DNA from: Sphingomonas citricola
GTDB lineage: Bacteria; Pseudomonadota; Alphaproteobacteria; Sphingomonadales; Sphingomonadaceae
Reading direction: 5' to 3'
Assembly (NCBI RefSeq): GCF_019429535.1
Contig: NZ_JAHXZM010000006.1
Span: 124,001 to 188,000, forward strand
Length of the DNA stretch: 64,000 bases
Part shown: positions 1 to 9,620 of the stretch, in pieces
How the letters are laid out: each line of letters starts with the position of its first letter
Numbering within the stretch: position 1 is the stretch's first letter
Notes under the pieces: model-generated
What the model was told of the DNA's origin: nothing
Database searches by the model: none
Seen by the model: the letters and a program-made list of their open reading frames with translations, nothing else
Made by a program: the position numbers and the translations under genes

Positions 1-1
1 C

Positions 2-2032
2 GCGCTCGGGGTTCGCGTGCCGTCGTTCCTGCGTCCGGGAAGCTGGATCGGCGGGGACCGCGACGGTAATCCGTTCGTCACCGCCGATTCGCTTCGCACC
101 GCGCTGGCGCGCGCGTCGGAGGCGGTGCTGGGCTTCTACCTCGACCAGCTCCACGCGATGGGGCAGGAATTGTCGATCTCGACCAACCACGCTGCGGTCG
201 ACGACGCGGTGCTGGCGCTGGCCGGGGCGAGCGGCGACGTGGCGGAGAGCCGCAGCGACGAGCCGTACCGCCGCGCCTTGTCGGGCATCTACGCGCGCAC
301 CGCGGCGACGTTCGCGAAACTGGTTGGCAAGCCCGCGCCGCGGCCGGGGGCGCTGAAGGGCGAGCCGTACGCCGATCCGGCGGCATTGCGCGCCGATCTG
401 GTCGCGATCGCCAAGCCGTTGTCGCAGGGGGGCGACGGGTTGCTCGGCAGCGGTGGCGCAATCGGGCGGCTGATCCGCGCGGTCGACGTGTTCGGCTTCC
501 ATCTCGCGACGCTCGATCTGAGGCAGAACAGCGCGGTGCACGAGCGCGTCGTGGCGGAAATGCTGCGCGTCGCGGGGGTGTGCGACGATTACGCCGCGCT
601 CGACGAGGCGGCGCGGGTCGATCTGCTCAAGCGCGAACTCGCCAGCCCGCGCCCGCTCACCTCGCGCTTCGCCGCTTATTCGGAGGAAACCGCGGGCGAG
701 CTGGCGATCGTCCAGGCGGCGGCCGACGCGCACCGTGCCTACGGCCCGGCCTCTATCCGCCAGTATATCGTGTCGATGTGCAAGTCGGTCAGCGACCTGC
801 TCGAGGTGCATCTGCTGCTCAAGGAGGTCGGACTCTACCGGCCGGGTGCGCCGGCGCAGGCCGACGTGATGGCGGTGCCGCTGTTCGAGACGATCGAGGA
901 TCTGGAAGCCGCACCGGGGGTGATGACCGACTGGTTCGCGATTCCACAGGTCGCTGCGATCGCGTCGGCGCGCGGCCATCAGGAAGTGATGATCGGTTAT
1001 TCCGACAGCAACAAGGACGGCGGATACCTGACCTCGACGTGGCAATTGTCGAAGGCGTCGACCGCATTGAAGCCCGTGTTCGAGGCCGCGGGGGTGGGGA
1101 TGCAACTGTTCCACGGCCGCGGCGGCGCGGTCGGGCGCGGCGGCGGATCGTCGTTCGCCGCAATCCGCGCGCAGCCGCCGGGCACCGTGCAGGGCCGCAT
1201 CCGCATCACCGAACAGGGCGAGGTGATCGCGGGCAAATACGGCACGCGCGAGAGCGCGATGACCAATCTGGAGGCGATGGCGTCGGCGACACTGCTGACC
1301 AGTCTAGAGCCCGCGCCGCTGTCGAACAGCGAGAACGAGGCGTTCGGGGCCGCGATGGATCGCATCTCCGACGCGGCGTTCCGCGCCTATCGCGGGCTGG
1401 TGTACGAGAATGATTTCGGAGGAGGGGGCGGCTTCCGCACCTTCTTCCGCCAGATGACCCCGATCGCGGAGATCGCGGGATTGAAGATCGGCAGCCGCCC
1501 GGCGAGCCGCAAGCAGTCGGACGCGATCGAGGATCTGCGCGCGATCCCCTGGGTGTTCAGCTGGGCGCAGGCGCGCGTCATGCTGCCGGGCTGGTACGGC
1601 GTCGGACAGGCGCTGGCGGGCTTCGAGGACCGTGCGCTGCTCAAGGAGATGGCGGAGGCGTGGCCCCTGTTCGGCGCGACGCTCGCCAACATGGAAATGG
1701 TGCTGGCGAAATCGGACATGGGGATCGCCCAGCGCTACGCCGCTCTGGTCGAGGACGCCGCCTTGCGCGACCGCGTGTTCGGGCGCATCCGCGACGACTG
1801 GCATTTGACCCGCGACCAGTTGCTCGAGGTGACGAGCCAGACGCGGCTGCTGGAGAAGCACCCCGCGCTCGACGCGTCGATCCGGCTGCGGCTGCCCTAT
1901 ATCGAGCCGCTCAACCTGCTCCAGATCGAGCTGATCAAGCGCAACCGCGCGGGCGAGGACGATGCGCGGGTGCGCGAGGGCATCCTGCTGTCGATCAACG
2001 CGATCGCGACCGCGCTGCGCAATTCGGGGTGA
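2..2032 (+). CDS. ppc: Phosphoenolpyruvate carboxylase, N-terminus cut off by window edge
   Basis: Phosphoenolpyruvate carboxylase makes oxaloacetate from PEP and bicarbonate, the anaplerotic supply of the TCA cycle. The frame is open from base 2, and the first visible methionine codon would not be the true start. Early on the translation shows the family signature GGDRDGNP, in the middle the YSDSNKDGG block and then the Gly/Arg-rich HGRGGAVGRGGG loop that contacts substrate. It ends in ...ALRNSG, close to the usual C-terminal NTG of the family. About 676 residues are present against roughly 880-900 in bacterial enzymes, so some 200 N-terminal residues, including the region of the first catalytic histidine, lie outside the window. 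Nothing suggests it is broken. Identification is very secure. Confidence 0.97.
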   Translation, partial: ALGVRVPSFLRPGSWIGGDRDGNPFVTADSLRTALARASEAVLGFYLDQLHAMGQELSISTNHAAVDDAVLALAGASGDVAESRSDEPYRRALSGIYARTAATFAKLVGKPAPRPGALKGEPYADPAALRADLVAIAKPLSQGGDGLLGSGGAIGRLIRAVDVFGFHLATLDLRQNSAVHERVVAEMLRVAGVCDDYAALDEAARVDLLKRELASPRPLTSRFAAYSEETAGELAIVQAAADAHRAYGPASIRQYIVSMCKSVSDLLEVHLLLKEVGLYRPGAPAQADVMAVPLFETIEDLEAAPGVMTDWFAIPQVAAIASARGHQEVMIGYSDSNKDGGYLTSTWQLSKASTALKPVFEAAGVGMQLFHGRGGAVGRGGGSSFAAIRAQPPGTVQGRIRITEQGEVIAGKYGTRESAMTNLEAMASATLLTSLEPAPLSNSENEAFGAAMDRISDAAFRAYRGLVYENDFGGGGGFRTFFRQMTPIAEIAGLKIGSRPASRKQSDAIEDLRAIPWVFSWAQARVMLPGWYGVGQALAGFEDRALLKEMAEAWPLFGATLANMEMVLAKSDMGIAQRYAALVEDAALRDRVFGRIRDDWHLTRDQLLEVTSQTRLLEKHPALDASIRLRLPYIEPLNLLQIELIKRNRAGEDDARVREGILLSINAIATALRNSG

Positions 2033-2118
2033 GGGCGGGCGCCCTATGCGGGAGGGGGAACTGCTCACCTTCCCTAGCGACAGCAGCGATCGTTTCCTCT
2101 TCAGCGTGTAATGGTCGG

Positions 2119-2619
2119 TCAGCTGCGATGAATACCGCACCGCTCCGTCCACTCGATTGGGAGCACGTTGACGGCGGCATTGGGCGGAATTTTGTAGAGG
2201 TCCATCACCCGATAGCTCCACCCGTAGGGCGTGCATCGTTTCAGCGCCGCGGCATGAAGATCGAATTGCTCCTCACGCGGCGCAATGCGGATCGACCGAA
2301 AGAACGAATGATCGATGAGCGCGTCCGGTGCGAACTGGGCCAGACGCGATGCGCGGAGATGATCGACGTAGATCGCGATCGACACGACCGACAGGGTCAT
2401 CACGATCAGCACATATAGCGGAGCCGTGATCCGTAAGGAGCAGGGCATCAAGAAAATCGCCGTCGACGCCACCGCGATGGTCAGGAGCCACGATCGCCAC
2501 GCGATGCCGAGCCTGTCTGGCCAAAGCAACAAGTCGACGACAGGCGACAGAAGGTCACCACACCAGATGATAGCCATCAGGCAATAGGCGCCGAGCGTCA
2601 GCGCTGCAATCTTCACCAT
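2119..2619 (-). CDS. Hypothetical membrane protein, 166 residues
   Basis: Unrecognised protein. The chosen ATG has a good Shine-Dalgarno (GGAAG, six bases upstream). A longer open frame continues upstream, but it runs through the pepN region as a shadow. The first half has two or three hydrophobic stretches (about residues 4-30, 41-60 and 62-80), which suggests an inner-membrane protein with a C-terminal soluble tail of about 80 residues ending in a Trp/Arg/Pro-containing segment. Codon use is less GC-extreme than in the flanking ppc and pepN genes, which may mean weaker expression or later acquisition. It stands alone, convergent with ppc and downstream of pepN in the same direction with a 250-bp gap. 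Confidence 0.6.
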   Translation of the reverse strand: MVKIAALTLGAYCLMAIIWCGDLLSPVVDLLLWPDRLGIAWRSWLLTIAVASTAIFLMPCSLRITAPLYVLIVMTLSVVSIAIYVDHLRASRLAQFAPDALIDHSFFRSIRIAPREEQFDLHAAALKRCTPYGWSYRVMDLYKIPPNAAVNVLPIEWTERCGIHRS

Positions 2620-2873
2620 CCAACTACTTCCGGTCGCGATATCGAGGGACGCCCAACGTTCTTCACGATTCGAATTGTGATGTAGAAAGAGAATCTCAGC
2701 TACGGGGAACGTTGTTGGTCCCTTGGCGCGCTGAGGCCCAGCCGCGTCAAAAGTCACAAACGTCACACCCCTACGCATGCGCGGGCGCGCGCGTCTGTAT
2801 CCGGCGGGGTCAAAGAGCGCCGCTGCGGTGGCATGCGCGGGGGCGTGTAGGACAGCCCCCGCGCGTCTGCGCC

Positions 2874-5480
2874 TCAGCCCTCGAGGCTCTTTGATGCCTG
2901 CTCGAACAGGTCCTTCGACAGCCCCGGATGCGCGACGATGCGTTCGAGTTCGGCGCGCATCAGGGGGGCGCGCGTCGGGTCGAAGCGGCGCCAGCGGCCC
3001 AAGGGGGGCAGCAGCTTCGCCGCGGTCTGCGGGTTGAGCGCGTCGAGCGCGATCAGCTGGTCGGCGAGCCAGCGGTAGCCCGCGCCGCCCTTCGCATGGA
3101 AAGCGCGCTGGTTGACCCCGAACGCGCCGATCAGCGAGCGCGCGCGATTGGGGTTGGCGAGCGAGAAATCGGGGTGGCGCGCGAGTTCGGCGACGAGCGC
3201 GGGGGTGTCGTCGCGCGACGACAGCGCCTGCGTCTGGAACCATTTGTCGAGCACCAGCGAATTGCCCTGATAACGCTGGTAGAAGATGTCGAGCGCGGCG
3301 TCGCGCTCTTCCGAATGGCCGCTGACGAGCGTGGTGAGCGCGCCCTGGCGGTCGGTCATGTTGTCCGCCTCCGCGAATTGCGCGTAGGCGAGCCGCGCCG
3401 CATCGTCGGCGCCGGACGCGGCGAGGTAGCCGAGCGCGACGTTGCGCAGGCGGCGCAGGCCTTTGTCCTCGGGCGTATAGGCATAGGCACGGCCGCTGCC
3501 CGCCGCATAGGCGGTGCGCCACTGCGCCTCCAGTTCGCGGCCGAGATCGGCGCGCAGCGCCTCGCGCGCGGCGTGGACCGCATCGGGATCGACCGTGGAG
3601 AGCTGGTCGCCGATGAACCCTTCCGATGGCAGCAGCACCGCCTCGGCGACGAAGGCGGGGTCGAGTTCGGGGTTGTCGAGCGTGTCGGCGACCGCGGCGA
3701 TCACCGCGGCGTGATCGGCCCGCCCCTCGATCGTCGCGGCGACGAGCGTGTCGAGCATCAACTGCTGCATCGCCTCGTAGCGCGCGAAGGGGTCGTCGTC
3801 ATGGCGCGCGAGGAAGGCGAGGTCCGCGGCGGTGCGGTCGCTCTCGATCACGACGGGGGCGGAGAAGCCGCGGTTGAGCGAGACGATCGGGCGCTCGGCA
3901 ATCGTCTCGAACGTCACGCTGGCGCTCGCGTCCGACAGGATGACGAGCTGTTCCTCGGTGAGCGCATCGCCCGTCTCGGCACCGAACAGGCGGATCTTGA
4001 GCGGGAGCACCTGCGGCTGCTTGTTCGACTGGCCCGGCGTGTCGGGCACCTTTTGCGCGAGGTTGATCGTCGCGCGGCCCGAGCCCGCCTCGTGTTCGAG
4101 CGACACCGACACGCGCGGGGTGCCCGCCTGCGAATACCACAAACGGAATTGCGACAGGTCGATCTCGCCCGCTTCCTCCATGCAGGTGACGAAATCCTCG
4201 CAGGTGGCGGCGGTCCCGTCGTAGCGGTCGAAATACAGGTCGGTCGCGGCGCGGAAGCGCTGCTCGCCCAGCATCGTCGCCATCATGCGGATCAGCTCCG
4301 CGCCCTTGTTGTAGATCGTCGCGGTGTAGAAATTCGAGATTTCGAGATAACGCTCGGGCCGGACCGGGTGCGCGAGCGGGCTCGCGTCCTCGGGGAATTG
4401 CCCGGCGCGTAAGCCCCGCACATCCTCGATCCGCTTGACCGCGGCCGAACCCTGATCGGCGGAGAATCCCTGGTCGCGGTAGACGGTGAAACCTTCCTTG
4501 AGGCTCAACTGGAACCAGTCGCGGCAGGTGATGCGGTTGCCCGACCAATTGTGGAAATATTCGTGCGCGACGACCGCGGCGATCGCGTCGTAATCGTAAT
4601 CGGTCGCGGTATCGGGATCGGCGAGGATGTAGCGGCTGTTGAAGATGTTCAGCCCCTTGTTCTCCATCGCGCCGAAGTTGAAATCGTCGACCGCGACGAT
4701 GTTGAACACGTCGAGGTCGTATTCGCGGCCGTAGACGCGCTCGTCCCACGCCATCGACAGCTTGAGCGCGTGGAGCGCGTGGTCGGTCTTGGCGAGATCG
4801 GCCTCGCGCACCCAGATGCCGAGTTCGACCGCGCGGCCCGAGCGCGTGGTGAACGTGCCGCGATTGACCGCCAGATCACCCGCGACGAGCGCGAACAGGT
4901 AGGATGGCTTGGGATAAGGATCGTGCCACTCGGCCCAGTGGGTGCCGTCGTCACCGTCGCCCGCAGCCACCGGGTCGCCGTTGGCGAGCAGGACGGGGAA
5001 GCGCGCCTTGTCCGCGCTCATCCGGACGGTGTAGGTCGACAGCACGTCGGGGCGGTCGGGGAAATAGGTGATGCGGCGAAAGCCCTCCGCCTCGCACTGC
5101 GTGCACAGATTGCCGCCCGACGCGTAGAGCCCCATCAGCTGCGTGTTGCGCTCGGGTGCGATCTCGACCTCGGTCTCGACCACGTGCGCGTCGCCGGGGA
5201 GCGGCAGGACCAGTTGCTCGCCCTCGATCCGCCAATCGTTGACCGCGACGCCGTCGACCGTGACCGACAGCAGCTTCTGCCCCGCGCCGTCGAGCACGAG
5301 CGGCAGGTCGTGGCCGCCCGACCGCTCGACCGTTAGCCGCGCACGGACGCGGGTGGTGGCGGGATCGAGCGCGAAGTCGAGCGCGGTTTCGGGCACGGTC
5401 CACGCGGGCGCGGTATAATCCTCGCGGCGGATCACGGTCGGCGCGGCGGGGGTGAGGGCGGCGTTCATGGCATCGAGCAT
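2874..5480 (-). CDS. pepN: Aminopeptidase N, M1 family
   Basis: Zinc aminopeptidase removing N-terminal residues from peptides in the cytoplasm. With the start at 5480 the protein has 868 residues, matching the roughly 870 of the proteobacterial PepN group. The exopeptidase signature GAMEN lies at 270-274 and the zinc site HEYFHNW begins at residue 306 (H306, E307, H310), followed by the downstream glutamate in LKEGFTVYRDQ. The PepN-type C-terminal helical region with the LDKWFQTQA block is present. Other in-frame starts exist at 5522 and 5468; the 5480 ATG was preferred on length, since no upstream Shine-Dalgarno is strong. It is transcribed away from the M28 peptidase gene, so the roughly 130 bp between them may hold two promoters. 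Confidence 0.96.
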   Translation of the reverse strand: MLDAMNAALTPAAPTVIRREDYTAPAWTVPETALDFALDPATTRVRARLTVERSGGHDLPLVLDGAGQKLLSVTVDGVAVNDWRIEGEQLVLPLPGDAHVVETEVEIAPERNTQLMGLYASGGNLCTQCEAEGFRRITYFPDRPDVLSTYTVRMSADKARFPVLLANGDPVAAGDGDDGTHWAEWHDPYPKPSYLFALVAGDLAVNRGTFTTRSGRAVELGIWVREADLAKTDHALHALKLSMAWDERVYGREYDLDVFNIVAVDDFNFGAMENKGLNIFNSRYILADPDTATDYDYDAIAAVVAHEYFHNWSGNRITCRDWFQLSLKEGFTVYRDQGFSADQGSAAVKRIEDVRGLRAGQFPEDASPLAHPVRPERYLEISNFYTATIYNKGAELIRMMATMLGEQRFRAATDLYFDRYDGTAATCEDFVTCMEEAGEIDLSQFRLWYSQAGTPRVSVSLEHEAGSGRATINLAQKVPDTPGQSNKQPQVLPLKIRLFGAETGDALTEEQLVILSDASASVTFETIAERPIVSLNRGFSAPVVIESDRTAADLAFLARHDDDPFARYEAMQQLMLDTLVAATIEGRADHAAVIAAVADTLDNPELDPAFVAEAVLLPSEGFIGDQLSTVDPDAVHAAREALRADLGRELEAQWRTAYAAGSGRAYAYTPEDKGLRRLRNVALGYLAASGADDAARLAYAQFAEADNMTDRQGALTTLVSGHSEERDAALDIFYQRYQGNSLVLDKWFQTQALSSRDDTPALVAELARHPDFSLANPNRARSLIGAFGVNQRAFHAKGGAGYRWLADQLIALDALNPQTAAKLLPPLGRWRRFDPTRAPLMRAELERIVAHPGLSKDLFEQASKSLEG

Positions 5481-5627
5481 GCCCGACCCTATCATCGGCG
5501 AGCGCCAAGGTTCCATAGCCAAGCGCGTCCGAGCAATCGGGAGCCCCGATGGAGGCCGCGACGTACCGCGGGGTTGCGCGCGCGGGGTGCGCTGCTACGC
5601 GAGGGGGCAATGAGGAGAGGAACAATC

Positions 5628-7289
5628 GTGAAATATCTGCCGGCGGCGTCGCTCGTCCTGTGGCTGGGGGCGGCGCAGGCGCCGCAGACGCCGGTCGCAG
5701 CCCCGACACCGCCGTCGCCCGCATTGTCCGCGCCGCGCGAGAACCCGACGCCCGCGCTGCGCGCGGTCGCGCCGCGCAATGCGCAGGAGGCCGCGATCCG
5801 CGCGCACGTCGCCTATCTCGCCTCCGACGCGCTTCAGGGACGCGAGGCGGGGAGTGCGGGGTTCGACACCGCTGCCACTTATGTTGCGCAGCAATTCGCC
5901 GCGGCGGGGCTGAAGCCCGGTGCGGACGGCGCGTTCCTGCAACGCGTGCCGTTGATGAAATATCAGGTCGCGGGCGAGGCGCGCGCGGCGATCAACGGCG
6001 CGGCGCTCAAACCGGGCGAGGATTTCGTGGCGGCGGCGAACCCGCAATCGGCGCGCACCGACGTGGGTGCACGCGTGGTGTTCGTCGGGCAGGGCGTGTC
6101 CGCACCCAGCCGCGGCCACGACGATTACGCCGCCGTCGACGTGCGCGGCGCGATCGTCGCGCTGGTCGGTGGCGCCCCCGCCGACATGCAGAGCGAGGAG
6201 CATGCCTATTTCGCGAGCATGCGCACCAAGCTGCAGGCTGCCGCCGCGCACGGCGCGGTCGGCGCGGTGCTGCTGGCAGGGGGCGCGAAAAAGGCGCGGC
6301 CGATCCGCGCGGGCGGGGTGCAGTACGGCTGGGCGACGCCCGAGGGCACCGCGTTTGCGCCCGGCGTTCCGCTGCTCGGCACGCTGACCGATGCCGGCGC
6401 GCGCAAATTGTTCGCGGGCGCCGGCATGACCTGGGATCAGGCGCGCGCCGAGGTGAACGGGAAGCAATCATTCCCGCCCGCCGCACTCGCCACCACGCTC
6501 AAGATCGAGAGCGCGACCGCGTTCACGCCGGTCGCTTCGTCCAACGTCGTCGGCGTGCTGCCCGGCACCGATCCGGCGCGGCGCGGCGAGGTCGTCGTGC
6601 TGTCGGCGCACCTCGACCATATCGGGGTCAGCAAGACCCCCGACGCCAGGGGCGACCGGATCAACAACGGCGCGCTCGACGACGCGATCGGGATCGCGAG
6701 CCTGATCGAGGAAGCGCGGCGGTTCCAGCAGCGCGGTGCGGGGAAGCGGACGATCGTGTTCCTCGCGGTCACCGCCGAGGAGAAGGGGCTGGTCGGCAGC
6801 GATTATTTCGTGCGGCACCGGCCCCGGGGTCTGGAGAATATCGTCGCTGACGTGAACCTCGACATGCCGGTGCTGACCTACGCGTTCAGCGACGTCGTGG
6901 CGTTCGGCGGCGATCGCTCGACGTTAGGCCCCGTGATCGCGCGCGCGGCGCGAGGCGCGGGCGTCGTCACCTCGCCCGATCCGATCCCCGAGCAGACGAT
7001 CTTCACGCGGTCGGACCATTTCCGCTTCGTCGAAGCCGGCGTGCCGTCGGTGTTCCTGTGGCCGGGGCTGAAGGGCGAGGGCGCGCGCGCCGCGTTCGAG
7101 GACTTCATGAAGAACCGCTACCACCAGGAGGGCGACGAGGTGGACGCAGGCATCATGTGGGATCAGGCGGTGCGCTTCGTCGACATCAATTACGCGATGG
7201 CGCGCGAGATCGCCGACGCGCCGACCAGTCCGGTATGGAACAAGGGCGATTATTTCGGCACCGCGTTCAAGGGGCCGATGGCCCGGTGA
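5628..7289 (+). CDS. Secreted M28 family metallopeptidase with PA domain
   Basis: Likely exported zinc aminopeptidase. A hydrophobic leader ending in an AQA-type cleavage site is followed by a Pro/Ala-rich linker, a protease-associated insert in the middle third, and the M28 catalytic core. The zinc ligands and catalytic residues are visible in order: SAHLDH (first His about residue 328), NNGALDDA (Asp), TAEEKG (Glu pair), NLDMP (Asp) and TRSDHF (His). The GTG at 5628 follows the Shine-Dalgarno GGAGAGG by seven bases. An ATG at 5610 is in frame and gives a slightly longer leader, but its upstream GAGGGGG is too close. It is probably periplasmic or cell-surface. Family assignment is firm; the substrate is unknown. 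Confidence 0.92.
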   Translation: MKYLPAASLVLWLGAAQAPQTPVAAPTPPSPALSAPRENPTPALRAVAPRNAQEAAIRAHVAYLASDALQGREAGSAGFDTAATYVAQQFAAAGLKPGADGAFLQRVPLMKYQVAGEARAAINGAALKPGEDFVAAANPQSARTDVGARVVFVGQGVSAPSRGHDDYAAVDVRGAIVALVGGAPADMQSEEHAYFASMRTKLQAAAAHGAVGAVLLAGGAKKARPIRAGGVQYGWATPEGTAFAPGVPLLGTLTDAGARKLFAGAGMTWDQARAEVNGKQSFPPAALATTLKIESATAFTPVASSNVVGVLPGTDPARRGEVVVLSAHLDHIGVSKTPDARGDRINNGALDDAIGIASLIEEARRFQQRGAGKRTIVFLAVTAEEKGLVGSDYFVRHRPRGLENIVADVNLDMPVLTYAFSDVVAFGGDRSTLGPVIARAARGAGVVTSPDPIPEQTIFTRSDHFRFVEAGVPSVFLWPGLKGEGARAAFEDFMKNRYHQEGDEVDAGIMWDQAVRFVDINYAMAREIADAPTSPVWNKGDYFGTAFKGPMAR

Positions 7290-7318
7290 CGGTGCGGTGA
7301 TGGTGTGGTGAGGACGGA

Positions 7319-8140
7319 ATGACGCTGTTCGTCTTTGGGCTCGGTTATGCCGCGCGTGCCGTCGTCGCGGCGGCAGGCGGCGTCGCGATCGGCACCACGC
7401 GCGACGGGCGCGGGGGCACGATCTGCTACGACGATGCGGCGGCGGTGCGCGCGGGGCTGGCGGCGAGCGACCGGGTGCTCGTCTCGATCCCGCCCGACGC
7501 GGACGGCGACCCGGTGCTGCGCGATTACGCGGATCTGCTGGCGGATAAATGGGTCGGCTACCTGTCCTCGACCGGCGTCTACGGCGACGTCGGCGGCGCG
7601 TGGGTCGACGAGAGCGCGCCCGCCGACCGTGGACGGCGGCCCAGGCGCAACGCCGCCGACGCGGCGTGGCTGGCGCGTGGCGCCCATGTGTTCCGCCTAC
7701 CTGGCATCTACGGCCCCGGCCGGTCGGCGCTGGAGCGCGTCGCGGCGGGCGAGGCGCATCGCACCGGCCTCGTGACCCAGGTGTTCAGTCGCGTCCACGT
7801 CGACGATATCGCGTCGGGCGTCGTCGCCGCGTTCGGCGCACCCGCGGGGGCGTATAACCTGTCCGACGACGAGCCCGCGAGTCAAGACGCGGTGGTCGAA
7901 TATGCCGCGCGCCTGCTCGGCGTCGCGCCGCCGCCGCTCGTTTCGCTCGATCAGTTATCGCCGATGGCGCGCGGCTTCTACGCCGAGAACCGGCGCGTCG
8001 CGAACGGCAAGGCGAAGCGCGTGCTCGGCTGGCGGCCGCGCTTTCCCGATTACCGGTTGGGCCTGCGCGCGGTCAGCGCGATGACCAGCCCCGCGCCCGC
8101 CAGCACGCCCCCCGCCGCCGCCAGCAGCGACCAGCGGTAA
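7319..8140 (+). CDS. SDR/NAD-dependent epimerase-like protein
   Basis: Extended short-chain dehydrogenase fold. The N terminus MTLFVFGLGYAARAV is a Rossmann beta-alpha start with a modified glycine motif (GLGYAA instead of GxxGxxG). An active-site-like SSTGVYGD follows, and RLPGIYGPGRS and the HVDDIA segment are typical of NAD(P)-binding epimerase-family proteins (273 residues, usual for the small YeeZ-like group). The gene starts 29 bp after the M28 peptidase and may share its transcript. Its last 91 bases overlap the 3' end of the convergent EamA transporter gene, an unusually long overlap, and this makes its alanine/proline-rich C terminus suspicious as natural sequence although no earlier stop exists. 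Substrate unknown. Confidence 0.83.
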   Translation: MTLFVFGLGYAARAVVAAAGGVAIGTTRDGRGGTICYDDAAAVRAGLAASDRVLVSIPPDADGDPVLRDYADLLADKWVGYLSSTGVYGDVGGAWVDESAPADRGRRPRRNAADAAWLARGAHVFRLPGIYGPGRSALERVAAGEAHRTGLVTQVFSRVHVDDIASGVVAAFGAPAGAYNLSDDEPASQDAVVEYAARLLGVAPPPLVSLDQLSPMARGFYAENRRVANGKAKRVLGWRPRFPDYRLGLRAVSAMTSPAPASTPPAAASSDQR

Positions 8141-8973
8141 CCCTCGAACACGGTCGACAAGAGCATCGCGATCACCGGCACGATGACGCTGTTATACGCC
8201 GCCTTCGCCGGGCCGATCGTTCGGATGATGCGGAAATAGAGCGTGAAGGCGAGCGCGGAGGCGGCGAGCCCGAGGTAGAGCACGCCCGCGACATAGCTCG
8301 GCCGGGGATCGAACACCGGCGCGCCGACGGTCGCGAGCGCGAAGGCGGCGTCCAGCGCGGCGCCGAGCAGCATCGCCACCGCGAGCATCGGAATCATCGG
8401 GTAGCGCGCCGCGGTCTTCGTCGCCTGCATGACGTTCGCGACCGAGGCCGACAGGATCGCGCAGCCGGTCAGCGCGATGCCGATCAACGCCTCGCCCGGC
8501 CCATTCGGGTCGCTGCGCGCCTCCTGAACGAACAGCAGCGCGACCCCCGCCATCGCGACCGCGGAGCCCGCGAGCAATTGCCGCCCCATCCGCTGCCCCA
8601 GAAAGAGGCGCGCGAACACCGCGTTCGGCACCAGCAGTAGCGCGAACACGACCGAGACGAGGCCCGAGGTGATGTGCTGTTCCGCACGGTAGACGAAGTT
8701 GAAATTGCACACGAATTGCGCGAGCCCGAGGACGGCGGCGAACATCCACCCGGTGCGATCGAACGCCAGCCGCTCGCCGCGCGTCTTCGCCACCACCGCC
8801 AGCGCGATGCCCGCCACCGCGAAACGGTACGCGACCGACCAGCTCGGCGGCACGACCGCGCCCGCCAGTTGGTCGCGGATCACGATCCACGTCGATCCCC
8901 AGATCAGCAGCACGATCGTGAACGGGATCAGCACGCTCGCGCGTGTCGACTGCAGTGGGGGGGCGGTGGACAT
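8050..8973 (-). CDS. EamA-type drug/metabolite transporter
   Basis: Inner-membrane exporter of the DMT superfamily. The 307-residue protein contains about ten hydrophobic helices arranged as two EamA repeats; the first starts with LIWGSTWIVIRDQ, a variant of the family's W-G-x-x-F/W motif, and the second after about residue 160. Such proteins commonly export amino acids or other small metabolites; the substrate cannot be read from sequence. Its C-terminal coding end overlaps the convergent SDR gene by 91 bp. The start ATG at 8973 is the first in the frame and gives a normal short cytoplasmic N terminus. Confidence 0.92.
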   Translation of the reverse strand: MSTAPPLQSTRASVLIPFTIVLLIWGSTWIVIRDQLAGAVVPPSWSVAYRFAVAGIALAVVAKTRGERLAFDRTGWMFAAVLGLAQFVCNFNFVYRAEQHITSGLVSVVFALLLVPNAVFARLFLGQRMGRQLLAGSAVAMAGVALLFVQEARSDPNGPGEALIGIALTGCAILSASVANVMQATKTAARYPMIPMLAVAMLLGAALDAAFALATVGAPVFDPRPSYVAGVLYLGLAASALAFTLYFRIIRTIGPAKAAYNSVIVPVIAMLLSTVFEGYRWSLLAAAGGVLAGAGLVIALTARRPNR

Positions 8974-9121
8974 GATCCGCGCGCCGTATCAGATCACGCG
9001 CGCCGCGCCATGCTGAACGATCGATAACGGGCGCGTTCAGCGATCACTCAAGGCGAATCGGCGACAAGCTCATCACCGACGCAGCAATACCGCCGCGCCG
9101 CGTCAATGAGTGGAGCAGCAG

Positions 9122-9562
9122 ATGCTGAAGACGCTTTCGATCGCCGCCGGAACGCTGGCGATGGGTATCACGTCGTTCGCGCCGATGGCGGCGCAGGCGC
9201 AGGGTTATTATCGCGGCTACGACGATCGCGGCTACAGCCGGGCGTATAACGACGATCGCTACCGCGACCACGACCGCGCCTATGCGCGCGCCGATCGCGA
9301 CGGCTGGAACCAGGGTCCGCGCTATTACGAGACCGATCGCCCGCGTTATTACCGCAACACGCGCGATTATCGCTACACCGATCGCCGCTGCCAGAACGGC
9401 ACCACCGGGACGGTCGTCGGCGCGATCGCGGGCGGATTGCTCGGCCGCGTGATCGATCGCCGCGGTGACCGGACGCTCGGTACCGTGCTGGGCGCTGGTG
9501 CGGGTGCACTGGCGGGCAATGCGGTCGAGCGCGCCGACAACCCGGGTTACTGCCGGCGCTGA
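9122..9562 (+). CDS. Exported glycine-zipper 2TM-domain protein, Tyr/Arg-rich
   Basis: Small envelope protein of 146 residues. It has a signal peptide ending in AAQAQ, then a Tyr/Arg/Asp-rich low-complexity stretch (many YR, DR and GY pairs), and a C-terminal glycine-zipper segment with repeated Gly/Ala spacing (TGTVVGAIAGGLLG and LGAGAGALAG), the signature of the glycine-zipper 2TM / Rick-17kDa family. The ATG at 9122 is preferred over 9110 because GGAG lies six bases upstream. Proteins of this kind are thought to sit in the outer membrane or periplasm; the exact function is not established. A second Tyr/Gly-rich exported protein of similar build lies at 63183-63566. Confidence 0.85.
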   Translation: MLKTLSIAAGTLAMGITSFAPMAAQAQGYYRGYDDRGYSRAYNDDRYRDHDRAYARADRDGWNQGPRYYETDRPRYYRNTRDYRYTDRRCQNGTTGTVVGAIAGGLLGRVIDRRGDRTLGTVLGAGAGALAGNAVERADNPGYCRR

Positions 9563-9585
9563 CGCGGGTGCTGCCGCCGTGGTGC

Positions 9586-9611
9586 GGGGAGGGCGGGCGA
9601 CCGTCCTCCCC
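9586..9611. terminator. GC-rich hairpin between convergent genes
   Basis: Perfect 7-bp stem GGGGAGG/CCTCCCC with a further CGG/CCG inner stem and a gcga loop. It lies in the 58 bp between the ends of the glycine-zipper gene and the threonine aldolase-like gene. No clear U-tract follows on either strand, so a bidirectional terminator is an inference from position and stability. Confidence 0.5.
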
Positions 9612-9620
9612 GTCGCCGCG

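Noticed and set aside
2928..4412. 494-codon plus-strand frame opposite pepN
   Set aside because: Arg/Val/Glu-rich antisense shadow of a certain gene; no family motifs.
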